From the NCBI GenBank assembly GCA_017591395.1, contig WEDG01001404.1:1-64000 (forward strand): a DNA stretch of 64,000 nucleotides. Reading direction: 5' to 3'. This document shows positions 53,494-64,000 of this stretch, piece by piece. The first letter of the stretch is position 1; the number at the start of each line of letters is the position of its first letter. The notes below the pieces were generated by a model. It saw only the letters and a list, made by a program, of their open reading frames with translations. It was not told the DNA's origin and made no database searches. The DNA comes from Schistocephalus solidus (Eukaryota > Platyhelminthes > Cestoda > Diphyllobothriidea > Diphyllobothriidae). The position numbers and the translations under genes were made by a program.

Positions 53494-54420
53494 CGAATTG
53501 TTTTTATCAGAATAAGGAGCGCGTTTCGACTGGTGATGCTATGGACGCTCACGAGGGCACTATCCGCCTAGGTGGACAGGAGTCCCAGATGAGAGTTGGG
53601 TACCAATAAAAGGCGGTTATATGAGCATTCGCCAACTATACGAGACAAATAGAGTGACCAAATGCTATCTGTGTGGTGCTACCCCTAACTAGTATCCTTG
53701 CAATCCAAACGACAGTTCGACCGTCAATTTCGACGATGTCCACTGTATGCTCACCGGAGGGTGATGCAGGGACGGTAACTTGTGCTTGAGCCTGCGATCA
53801 GGACAGTGTCACGAACACCGGATATGAGAGACGGCGCAGTTGGCTGGCGCGGCCGGAGCTGCCCTGGGCGTACCACTACACCTGGCTCGGATGCCACGGA
53901 GTAAATGTGTCATAAAGGCCACATTAAGAAGGAAACCATCGCAGCCTGACCCGCAGACCACCAGTCATCCACCACACAACACACATTAGAATGTCTGCGA
54001 GGTCTGAGGGTAATTCTCAGTTCGCGACCTTCTAACCCACGGTGCTTATCGCTACCGCATTCTCTCCTCCTCCCCTTATTAGGCCTGGTTCTATCACAGA
54101 GTCAAGAAGCCCGGACATGGTAAGAGGAACCACTCGCAATGCATGTGGCTTTGCGCCCAATTCCAGGAAACGTAGGTTTAGGACTAAGTTTAGGGTTACG
54201 TGTAAGGTTAGCTTTATTGTCATGGGTAGCTGTGTTGGTAGGAGCATGTTAAGTGTAAATGTTTGGGTTTTTGTAAACTATAAGGTTTAGGTTCAACGTA
54301 GGGCTAAGAGTAAGATTAACGTTTAGTTTTATGTTAGGGGTTATTGTTACATGTAAGCCACGGGAATTTTTACTCTTCTCGAAATTGATCGCAAGGCCAC
54401 TTACGTTAAGTTGGCGGCAT
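53494..54420 (+). repeat. Right arm of a large inverted repeat
   Basis: It begins CGAATTGTTTTTATCAGAAT and ends AAGTTGGCGGCAT, complementing 50,660 back to 49,333. Within it the A unit joins the B unit at CATTAAGAAGGAAACCATCG, a block shared by both units, so one repeat unit has been lost by recombination between them. It contains a TTAGGG-like tract at 54,170-54,360. Confidence 0.85.
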
Positions 54421-57400
54421 TTTCCCATTTCCATGTTCTGATGAGGTGGCCATACAAGTCCTCCTTACCAAATAATGCACTGACATGTACAAGCTGGCCA
54501 ATATGCGAAACGCATATCTCTATGGCCATAGGTGAGGGGAGCCCATGAATGAGCAACGTTTAAAATGTCTATCTACAGTTAAAGCGTCTGATTCATGCAA
54601 AAAATGCGTTTTCACACTAACCGTTGCTGTTCTGTCATTCGTTCTTTGATTTCAGTCACACATGTGGCTCAGGAACGTTTAGAGATGTCATTGGAGAATG
54701 TCGCGAACTACCAATCCAGCTAGTTAGGTCACATGGCTGCGGCCATGTGAATCGAGTGAGATAAAATGCTGTAAGACTTGTCAAAACGTGACGTTTCATC
54801 AGACAAATTTATATACTTCAACTTTAAACAGCGCTCGTTCAGTTGGCCTACGCCTAAAAATTATCCGGCTTTACAGCAAACAAATACTTTGCTTTCTCCA
54901 TGCAATTGGAATATGTTGCCTAAAATAAGAAACTTTACTCATGTTTTGACAGTAAATCATTCAAAGGGAAACAACATAAATACATTTCCTATTTTGTCTT
55001 ACACATAATCTAATCCTACATTCACGCTCAGGTACTGGTAAGGTGGACATCTAGGTAGTGAATAAGAACCAATTACTGTAAACGGAATCGCATGAATGCC
55101 CAAGGGTTACTTATACGGCACCCTAAATAGGATACAGGAACAGGAACACCACCCAATTTATGAAATTGGTCCTATGCATAATTCCAGGAACGCTAACTTT
55201 TCCTGTGCCTTACCCCAACACTAGCTCTAACAAACCAAACCATTGCAGTTATCTTAGCACGAACCCTGCCTTTAATCCAAAAAATAAACCTTAAACTACC
55301 TTAACGATGAACTTACCCGTAAACTTAACCCTACCCCAAACCGTAAACTTAACCCTGTTTTCCCCGGAATTCGGCGCAAAGGCATCTAAAGCGGGTGCAG
55401 TTCCTATTCTCGTGTCCTTTGCAGGCTGCCATGAATGGTGTGTCATTAATGGTCTTCTTACCCCTGCACGCCTTGCTTACTGTGAACAAGGAAAGCAATT
55501 GTGTTTTTCTTAGTGTATGCATTAAACGTCCAGTTTATACGAACATTGTACCACGAGAAGTCGCGTATTTAGCTACGCAGAGGAGTTAAAATATTTAATT
55601 TAACAACTTGTGACACATAATGCCGTTGGTATCATCGCTTTTTCAATAATCTTTAACGGCATCTACCTGCAAGTCATCTCATGCCAATAATCTACACCAC
55701 TGTCTGTGCAATACGCCACGTAAACAGTCACAGGCCCGTACTTTTCAGTGAAATCTGAAAAAATACAAGGGAGGCCTTAAACGAAAAAAACAGTTTGCTA
55801 GTGTTGCTCAGTTAATTAGGGTTCAATGTCACTGCTGACCTCCCTGCAGGTCTGGAAAATCTTTACCACCAGAAATACAGTGGAAAATCCCCTCTACCGC
55901 AATGCCAGCTTAATACTCTGCTGCCTGTCTGAATGTGGATTTATGCCAAAACAATACACCGATAGGGAATCATGTCAAGATTGTTGTGGTTTGGCGTTTG
56001 GTCGTCGGGAGTCCTTCCCCCTATCGAAAAAGCCTGCGATAGAATGCTTCCCACTGATCTGCGCAGTGAAGATGCATGTAGGCAAGTCTCTGCTGTGGCC
56101 TCAACGCGCGAGTTAACCGGTGCCTTCGATGAGCTGTCTCACAGACGAAGACCTCTGTTGCACCGTGTCGTACCCCTTCCTCGGAGCCATCGGAATGACG
56201 CAGCCCTTTCGACTGGTCCACGCACGCTGTAAGTAGAGGTGTGCAAGACACTAGGCTTACGTGCAGGCAAGCCCAATTCCTCCAACATCGTGTTTATTAC
56301 ATGTAAAAATATACGACAATGAGGTGCGTTCACATTTGGCTTGGCGGCCTCTGGCAGAGAATAAGCTATAGCGACATGACTCAAGGCTTGGAGCAGTGGT
56401 TTAATAGGCCACAATTTCTGTAAGCATCTTGCCACGGCATCCCAAATCACTGATCTGCTACCTATCGAAAAGCCTGCTCACTCACCAAGCGCAGAGAGCT
56501 CACGAGTGCGCAAATTGGTTTTGAAATTGTGATTTACACTTGACGATAAGCGTACCTTCTAGCTTACAAACCGTTTCCCTTCATAAAAGTCATTTTATCC
56601 AAAAATTCAACCGAAGATGGTAAGCAAAATTTGTTTCATTTTGAGAAGTAGTTTCACTTAGAGGGTCACAGCAATTCTGTTGAACAAGTTACGGTTGTCA
56701 CTTTCAGTGAACTATCGGTCTGCTCGTGGAATGAACACGCACAGACAGTCAGTAACTGATCTCGTGAAATTCCAACCAAAATTTTGAAAGGCTTTTTTAA
56801 ATGTTGAATGATTACTAAAGCCCAATTTTAATATTGTTCTCTTGGAGCATAATTTCAAACTATCTCCGATACCAGGATATCGGTCACTGACTTCAAAACA
56901 GGAATTTGACCGACTGAAGTTTATATGAATCATATACCTCATGTAGGAACGTGCAAGGCGTAGACACAATAAACCGAAAGGATGTATTTGGTTGCTTAAT
57001 CCACAGGAATGTGATCGGGAGTGTCCGTCCATGTAGCCGATAACTTAGAAAACGCTTTTAACTATATTTATGAGTAGTAAAAGTGACGTGAGGTGAACGT
57101 TTATATTCTCTCCCACCGAAATAGATCATACTGACTTTCGACTAATATTCTGTACGACTCTCGGTTGGACTATGTCCCTTTCGGATCAGTATGTCTTAAG
57201 TTGAGGCATTCCACTGGGATCTGACGACTAAATACATTATTTGGCACAAGGTTAGAGAAGATATATGAATGCCATGGCTATGACGGCATTATAGTATACT
57301 AAAAGGCATCGAACTGGGACCTTAATGGTAACTGTACGGTTTAATTCCTTCCCTTTGATCAGAACGTATAAACTCAAGCTCCTCAAGAATGCATTTTCTA

Positions 57401-57980
57401 AGGAAATTTCGGTTTAAGGCAGTGTTTAGTGTCGAGGTTAGTCCTTATCTGCACAGGGTGTGATTGTCATAACTGTACTTGTACACTTCCTCCGTAAATA
57501 ATACGTATCGTTAACCCAACGCCCAGTGAATGCTAATTTCTAGCAAAATTTACGAAAGCATTATATGTTCCTTCCAAAGAATTTGACTCTTATAACCCAC
57601 GGACTAGCAGAGAAGACTTTATAACATTAAGTATCCAGGAATAATTGACTACTGGCGGCAATAGTAACTGATAACTGAGGATGTTGACTAACATCTTAAG
57701 ATGAGAGTGAGGACCCCACCTTCAGATTTTGGTTTTGTAAAAACGACAGGAAAATACTCAACGCTTACCTATGTTTTACTTTTCGGAACTATAGTGGGTC
57801 AGTGCGCGCGATGCAGATGACTTGTGTCATCTGCGGGAACATTCACTCCACAGTTCTTCTTGGTATACCACGATAACTGGCGGAAGAGAAGTTTAGATCT
57901 ACAAGTTTGTCTGCCGGTGGTGTTAACTACACCGAAAAGTGGCACGCCTTAGTGAAAATAGGAAGCAACAGGAGTCGTGT
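54421..57980. other. Region with no supported gene
   Basis: Open frames here (for example 55,826-56,116 and 55,972-56,232 on plus; 56,712-57,032 on minus) carry no motif I recognise and no consistent exon chain. 55,180-55,370 holds degenerate TAACCC-like units (CTTAACCCTACCCCAAACCG, AACTTAACCCTG). Confidence 0.5.
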
Positions 57981-57989
57981 GTCCCGAAA

Positions 57990-58108
57990 ACAACAACAAC
58001 TACTGCTACTACTATTACTGCTGCTAATATTACTACTTCTACTACTAGAACCACCAGTACTATTACTACGTGTACTACTACTGCTTCTACTACTACTACT
58101 ACTACTTA

Positions 58109-58152
<44 letters not shown>

Positions 58153-58360
58153 TTTCTACTACTACTACTGGTATTAATACTATTATTACTGCTTCGACGA
58201 CTACTAGTGCTACTCCTAATACTACTACTACGTTTACTACTAATAATAGTACTACTAATGCTACTTTTAGTACAGCTATTACTACTACTTCTACTACTAC
58301 TATTAATATTACTTATACTTCTGCTGATACTACTACTTCTACTGTTACTACTACTATGCT
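57990..58360 (+). repeat. ACT (AGT) trinucleotide microsatellite
   Basis: About 370 bases of imperfect ACT repeats with TTACTGCT, AATACT and ACTTCT interruptions. Because it is built of triplets without stops, several frames stay open (poly-Leu and poly-Thr on plus, Ser/Asn-rich on minus). These frames are by-products of the repeat. Confidence 0.95.
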
Positions 58361-58599
58361 GTGGCCTATCATCGTTTGCTCCCCCTAGGTTGTATTCTGT
58401 GTAGAGCACTAGCTGGTCAGCTTTCCTAAGTTTGATGTGACCACCTTTTAGTGGTCCTCGTATAAGTTATGAGGCAGGAAAATTTAGACCAGAGGAAGTT
58501 CGATACACCGTTTGATAACTTCGAAATCTACACACCACACCTCAAGCCTGGGTTGCTCACGCCGTGAACTGTCTTGGCTTAAAATGATTGTTCTTTGAA

Positions 58600-59110
58600 G
58601 GCCATATTATGGCCTGTTCTTCTGAAAGACGTTATCTATATCGGTGTTTTGTCACAGTCGAGGAACCGTATTGGAGTATCTTTTAGACCGAAGAGGGATG
58701 CTCCATAATTCGGATTGCTGTCATCTTCTGTTCGCTCACTACCTACCTTGTTTGATAAAATGGCTGGAATTTCCATTGAACCTGAAGACATTGTGAAGGA
58801 ATACTCGTTCAGCTTTTTCAGCTGGGGTGCTGCAATGCGGTTTTAGTAGACTGCACACATAGTTAAACTTATGCACCAGAGGGTTTACATTGGTGGCTTC
58901 TTTAAATACCAGGACTACAAATTTTCCATTTAATACCATCGGATGAGGGCATTAAAAAAAGGAAGCCCAGAAATTTTGTTGATGACTGGTAAACTCCAAT
59001 AGTTCTATCCATCGTAGTACAACGCCAGCAATCCAGCCTGATAGAAGAGCCCATATGAGTGGCTTTAAGTCAAAAGCGAATTAGGTTTTAAGGCATTATC
59101 ATCAAAGGTT
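58600..59110 (-). mobile_element. PLE remnant, minus strand
   Basis: The minus strand contains THMGSSIRLDCW (decayed motif B, GTPMGS-like, about 59,060), KATNVNPLVHKFNY, PHCSTPAEKAERVFLHNVFR and FNGNSSHFIKQ (58,890-58,745). These match the region between RT motif C and the GIY-YIG domain in the other PLEs. Motif C itself is not recognisable. Confidence 0.7.
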
Positions 59111-62070
59111 GAGGGGAGGTTGGGACTTTAATAGTTTTCTCGTCGTATCCTTCAGTCAGATGCTGATGCACAATGCTTATCAGCGGTTAATGTGGAATGC
59201 AGGTGAAGAGTCAAATATCGTCAAAGGACAATCAGCATTCATCTGGTCCCAGGTTTTGTTTTAAGCTACTGATTGGCGAAAGTTGTGATCGTTAGTTATA
59301 CCTCAGGTGGAAAACAAGGACTTCTATATATCCATTTAGACAAAGTAAGAAAACAAATGACTGGTCGAAAATTGGAGCAATAACTTTTTCGTTTCTATGC
59401 ATTTGAACTCGCACAGCAGTCAATTCCGGCGATAAAAGCTGCAAAAGAAAAAGCGATACGTATAGAGGGTATGATCCGACCGATTACCAGGACTACAGAT
59501 CTGAAAATGAATACATGGGATGGCATGATTCGGCATGGTCTAAAGGAAGTAGGAGGCATGGCTAATCATGTTGGATGTGTATACAACTCGCTGCGCGCTG
59601 GAAGTGCATGCAAAATAAGCGGTTAACCCACTGACTGAAGAAATACGACCCAAATATCCACTTCACTTTTCGGAAGCGGCCTTTATACTAATTTTCTGGC
59701 TATTTTCCCAATGTTACCGTATCTTCTTGTCACAAAGGTGAAATAAGAAGCTGTGCTTTTTGAATTTTACATGATTTCCATAGTGACTGGTACCGTGCGA
59801 ATGAATCAGATGTTCATCTGATAAGTGAGCTACAGCGGCCGGTAGCGACAAATTGTAGAATCGAGGAAATTCTACAACGATGTGCTCCAATGTATTCGAT
59901 ATCGTCAAATGTTGAACACTGCTTACATTTTATTATGATATTTTATTCACATACATGAGCATCCAATGTTAGTATGAAAATCAGAAACCCTTTAATTTTG
60001 CAAAGAAATGCATTTTTAGTCAATTTCTGACAGCCGTTTTGGAAGCTAATTTTTGCCCGCCGACTTAGGTACCTTAATCATGAAGTTACGATGAAGACAG
60101 GAGAGTGCCATTACGGAGTGTTAACATGGAAGACCGATGGTATCCTTTAGTTTACCTTAGTAATGTTGGAAATATAGCCTGGTTAAATAAGATTTGGATA
60201 CAAAGGGCCAAAATATATCCAGGGCATTTATGTACATAAAACCAAAAAAATTTTAACCAATCGCACTACAGTGGTGTTAGAAGAGAGAATTTCCAGAGGC
60301 AGTATCATGAAGCAGGCAAAGAGGGCAGACCATCAGGATCAAAAACGGGTCTGGGTAAGTCCTTATGCATTTGCTTTGCCGGATATCAAACTCAATTCGC
60401 AACAACGAATAACGAGCCATAATCATGCCAAACATTATTCAATAGTTATCAGTTCGAGGGTAATTTTTCAGGGAATGCTGCACAATTACACTTTACGAAA
60501 TGAATCAGTAGACAAAAAAATAAGTTAGCGTGTTCACGTTAGATAAAATGCATAAACGACACTCGCAGCACCTGTGAGGAATGAATTGGAGCTGCAATCA
60601 TGTATAACTTGAGCAGAGATATAAGAGGAGATACAGTAGGGAATCTACGAATTATTGGCTTGGAAGCCGGAATTTCTGATAGTGGCATTACTACTACGAG
60701 TCCAGTCTTCTCATCCGAAAACGCTTCTCATAATGATTGATATATTTTCTAACCACCACTGTCAAAGAGGATCTGAGTAGAAGGAGGCGGCAATTCACAT
60801 TTAATCAAACCGCTGAGCCCGTCATTGGATACATTTTCGATTTGTTGTATTGGAATACATGCTGCTAGAGATACGCTTTCCAAAATCTTCAAGGTCCGTT
60901 TTGCAGGCATATATGTCATGTATATGGTGTGTACTGTGTTGGTATTCATTCTGTTCGACTGTCATACGGGTGGGAAAAAAAGAGAAAATGCATTTTTAAC
61001 CGTACATAACCTGATATTCTCTCAGGTTTTAACAAGAGACATTAAGTTTCCCATAACTTGTGAACTGTATATTCGATTCTAAAAATCAATTAAGTCGGTT
61101 TGTTATTTTTATTAGCTTGCAGCATAATCCAGCTAGATTTCACTTGCGGCAGGCTGCCTACACTTTAATGCGACTATATTCAACCGCGTGCAAATACTAC
61201 AGTCTTTAGTATTTGTTGATCGATTTTCGATGTCTTTATAAATCCAAATATATTTTCCAGAAAACATGCGCGAAAATGGTCTTTCTTGTACTCATTTCGT
61301 TGAAAATTTATCCTTATTCAAATATACTAATGGAAGAAATGGTATTCTGTTGTTTAAAACATTTTCTACTTATGAGATGTATTAATACTGTGAAAAGTCT
61401 ATTGATAAAGCATCGCATTCATCAACTTATTAATGTTGGTTATAAAATATACAACATGCTCTTCACTCTTCAAAAAGTTTATGAGCAATATCCAACGTCT
61501 TGCTGACAGCGTAGGCAAACGTATGCGTTTCTAGCTTGAATGTATAAATTGTTTAGTTTGGAAACCCTGAAAGCAAGAGGAACAGCAAGTGTGCTTGAGA
61601 AATATCTGGCAATCAAAGAATTTTTTTAAAACTGACAGAGCTCATTTTTTTAATTTGAATATTCCATGAATACAATCATGACCCTTGGCTTCATGTCATT
61701 GGCACCTATATGAGCTATTATTTTTCGTCCTTGTCCTTCTCAGGAACATTGGGCAAATGATAGAAAATGTTTTCTTTTTACAATTGATTGCCTTTCGAAT
61801 TTCCTTAAATTGTAGCCCTTCATATGGTTCAGCTGGCCTCTGATGCTATGCTGTTTAATGCCATCGACGGGGCTTTTACGCTGAGCGTCGGTGCTCTCCA
61901 CAGTATCACAAAATCACATCCCTCTCGCTTCTTTGATGTTCCCTCATTGGTCGACTACAGGAAACCTACGAGTCATTCGTTGAGCGGATGGCAAATTGAC
62001 GAGCAACACCTCCAACTGGGTCTCTATCCTCTCCACCTGGGTTGGATTGGTTGCTGCACGTTGTGACCCA
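59111..62070. other. AT-rich region with no supported gene
   Basis: Open frames such as 60,271-60,528 and 61,213-61,506 are AT-rich, with Ile/Leu/Lys/Asn composition and no domains. A run of seven T lies at 61,620. No RNA gene is seen. The final part is the upstream flank of the acidic-protein locus. Confidence 0.5.
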
Positions 62071-62077
62071 TATATAA
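62071..62077 (+). promoter_or_regulatory. TATA box of the acidic-protein locus
   Basis: TATATAAG lies 57 bases before an ATG that opens a signal-peptide-like ORF. Transcription would begin near 62,100 (AACAGTCTGGG), giving a 5' UTR of about 28 bases. The compact TATA, start site and ATG layout supports a real promoter. Confidence 0.5.
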
Positions 62078-62127
62078 GCAGTTGAAAATACAACAGTCTG
62101 GGAAAGGATTTGTTACAAACCAAAAAC

Positions 62128-62226
62128 ATGCACCTTCTCTCCATTCTTGTTGGTATGGTTGTAGTCTTGGCCGTATCGGTCGGAAGGAGCGATGCCTACA
62201 GAGTCGATAAATGCGAGGAAATATGA
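62128..62226 (+). CDS. Signal-peptide ORF preceding the acidic repeat
   Basis: 32 codons: MHLLSILVGMVVVLAVSVGR, then SDAYRVDKCEEI and a TGA. Residues 2-18 are a strong hydrophobic signal core with a plausible cleavage near GRSDA. It is too short to be a protein alone. The acidic frame starts in a different phase at 62,192. Either one indel separates them (an assembly error or a dead allele), or this is a first exon; a donor-like GCG|GTGAGT lies at 62,237, but only after the TGA. No family is recognised. Confidence 0.5.
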   Translation: MHLLSILVGMVVVLAVSVGRSDAYRVDKCEEI

Positions 62227-64000
62227 AGAAGCAGCGGTGAGTGGTGTTGAAGAAGACAATGAAAAAGAGGAAAGAGTTGAAGACCATGATGGTGAAAATA
62301 TTCATTCTAAGGACGAGGATGACAATAAAAACAACAAAACTGCGAAAAATGAAAATGACTCTGAAGAAGGTGATCATAAAGATGATGATGATAAGGACGA
62401 GGATTTTGAGGAGAAGGAGGATGAGGAGGACGAATACGAAGATGATGAAGACGATGACGATGAAGACGAGGATGATGAGGATTCTGAGGAGAATGAGGAG
62501 GATGAGGAGAAATCGGAAGATGACGAGGATGAAGACGATGACGATGAAGACGAGGATGATGAGGATGCTGAGGAAAATGAGGAGGATGAAGACGATGACG
62601 ATGAAGAAGATGAAGACGATGACGACGAAGAAGATGACAACGAAGACGAGGATGATGAATACGATGACGATGATGACGAGGATGCTGAAGATGCTGAGGA
62701 GAATGAGGATGATGAGGAGGAAGACGACCATGAAGAAGATGATGACGATGAAGAAGATGACGATGAAGACGAGGATGATGAAGACGATGATGACAACTAC
62801 GAGGACGCTGAAGATGCTGAGGAGAATGGGGAGGAGGAGAAAGAAGACGACGATGATGAAGATGAAGATGAAGACGAGGATGATGAAGACGATGACGATG
62901 AAGACGAGGATGCTGAAGATGCTGAGAAGAATGACGAGGATGAGAAGGAAGACGACGATGATGAAGATGATGACGATGAAGAAGATGAAGATGAAGATGA
63001 GGATGATGATGACGATGACGACGACGACGAGGATGCTGAAGATGCTGAGGAGAATGAGGAGGATGAGGAGGAAGACGACGATTATGAAGATGAAGATGAA
63101 GACGAGGATGATGAAGACGATGACGATGAAGACGAAGATGCTGAAGATGCTGAGGAGAATGAGAAGGATGAGGAGGAAGACGACGATGATCAAGACGATG
63201 ATGAGGAAGTTGACGATGATCAAGATGATGACTATGGAGACGATGCATATGAAGACGAGGATTATGAGGATGCTGAGGTCAATGAGAAGGATGAGGAGGA
63301 AGACGACGATGATGCAGATGATGCCGATGATGAAGGTGACGACGAAGACGAGGATGATGAATACGAGAATGCTGAAGATGCTGAGGAGAATGAGGAGGAT
63401 GAGGATGAAGACGACGATTATGAAGATGATGACGATGAAGAAGACGAAGATGAAGACGAGGATGCTGAAGACGATGAAGATGACGACGAGGATGATGAAG
63501 ACGAAGACGATGAAGACGAGGATGCTGAAGATGCTGAGGATAATGAGGAGGATGAGGAGGAAGACGTCCATGAAGAAGATGATGACACTGAAGAAGATGA
63601 CGATGAAGACATGGATGATGAAGACGATGGCGACGATGACGAGGATGCTGAAGATGCTGAGGATAATGAGGAGGATAAGGAGGAAGACGACGATTATGAA
63701 GATGAAGATGAAGACGAGGATGATGATGTAGATGACGATGAAGACGAGGATGATGAAGACGATGACGATGAAGACGAGGATACTGAAGACGCTGAGGATA
63801 AGAGGAGGATGAGGAGGAAGACGACGATGATGAAGATGATGACGATGAAGAAGATGACGATGAATACGAGGATGATGAAAACGATGACGACGACGACGAG
63901 GATGCTGAAGATGCTAAGGAGAATGAGGAGGATGAGGAGGAAGACGACGATTATGAAGATGAAGCTGAAGACGAGGATGATGATGTAGATGACGATGAAT
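62192..64000 (+). CDS. Asp/Glu-rich repeat protein, runs off window
   Basis: From MPTESINARKYEEAAVSGVE the frame becomes almost pure Asp/Glu by about residue 60, with recurring EDAEDAEENEEDEEEDDD units. Eleven unit starts lie at 62,681, 62,804, 62,909, 63,032, 63,137, 63,269, 63,368, 63,521, 63,644, 63,779 and 63,901. All spacings but the last are multiples of three. A one-base loss near 63,799 (GATAAGAGG for GATAATGAGG) then switches the frame to Lys/Arg/Met-rich until 63,988, while the acidic reading continues in another frame to the edge. With the upstream signal peptide it could be a secreted, calcium-binding acidic protein. It may instead be an expanded non-coding minisatellite. Confidence 0.45.
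62380..64000 (+). repeat. GAT/GAA-rich minisatellite, units of 99-153 bp
   Basis: Built from GATGAA, GACGAT and GAGGAT triplets with an anchor GATGCTGAAGATGCTGAG in each unit. Complement frames (long hydrophobic Ile/Leu/Val and Ser-rich) are open only because of the triplet structure. Confidence 0.9.

Noticed and set aside
57907..58409. Poly-Leu, poly-Thr and Ser/Asn-rich frames over the ACT repeat
   Set aside because: Several overlapping frames are open for the same reason, the stop-free trinucleotide repeat. No conserved non-repeat sequence flanks them.
62024..63571. 515-codon minus-strand hydrophobic frame resembling a multi-pass membrane protein
   Set aside because: It is the complement of the Asp/Glu triplet repeat (GAT/GAC read backwards gives Ile/Val). 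Its openness follows from the repeat.
1..64000. CRISPR arrays, operons or bacterial genes
   Set aside because: No short regularly spaced repeats with unique spacers and no densely packed ORFs. Introns and non-LTR elements show eukaryotic DNA.

Overview
The window is eukaryotic. It holds one intron-rich host gene, many decayed retroelement copies, no operons and no bacterial signals. The mix of CR1-like and RTE-like LINEs, Penelope-like elements (PLEs) and hammerhead-bearing repeats, with a cathepsin A gene expanded by them, points to a parasitic flatworm. I infer a tapeworm of the Spirometra/Dibothriocephalus kind from remembered RTE protein similarity; no search was run.

Layout. Bases 1-276 are the end of a 138-bp tandem repeat. 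0.3-8.4 kb is largely featureless. 8.4-9.8 kb is a degenerate TTAGGG-like tract between 156-bp direct repeats. 10.0-30 kb is a graveyard of LINEs: an RTE copy without its RT core, antisense LINE fragments, a near-complete CR1-like element on the plus strand (about 15.0-19.1 kb), two minus-strand CR1 copies, two more internally deleted LINEs, and a 692-bp dimeric tandem repeat at 24.3-25.85 kb.

The main gene runs from 30,993 to 51,733 on the plus strand. I could reconstruct a complete 10-exon, 492-residue serine carboxypeptidase (family S10, cathepsin A/lysosomal protective protein type) with GT-AG introns, consistent phases, a signal peptide and an intact Ser169-Asp398-His461 triad. Its introns carry PLEs, an RTE element with a zinc-finger tail, tRNA-derived SINEs and a small TA-flanked inverted-repeat element. 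The large coding elements are all antisense to the gene. Exons 9-10 and the polyadenylation site lie in the loop of a large inverted repeat (49,333-50,660 and 53,494-54,420).

54.4-62 kb has an ACT microsatellite and a PLE remnant but no recognisable gene. At 62.07 kb a TATA box and a 32-codon signal-peptide ORF lead into an extremely Asp/Glu-rich repeat ORF that runs off the right edge.

The most interesting signals are RNA-level structures: (1) a hairpin with a U-rich internal loop, with covarying stems, at two CR1 3' ends and at one unassigned site; (2) two families of hammerhead-ribozyme-like motifs, one tied to PLE termini and one to a tRNA-derived SINE; (3) three LINE copies from which the RT core has been precisely lost.
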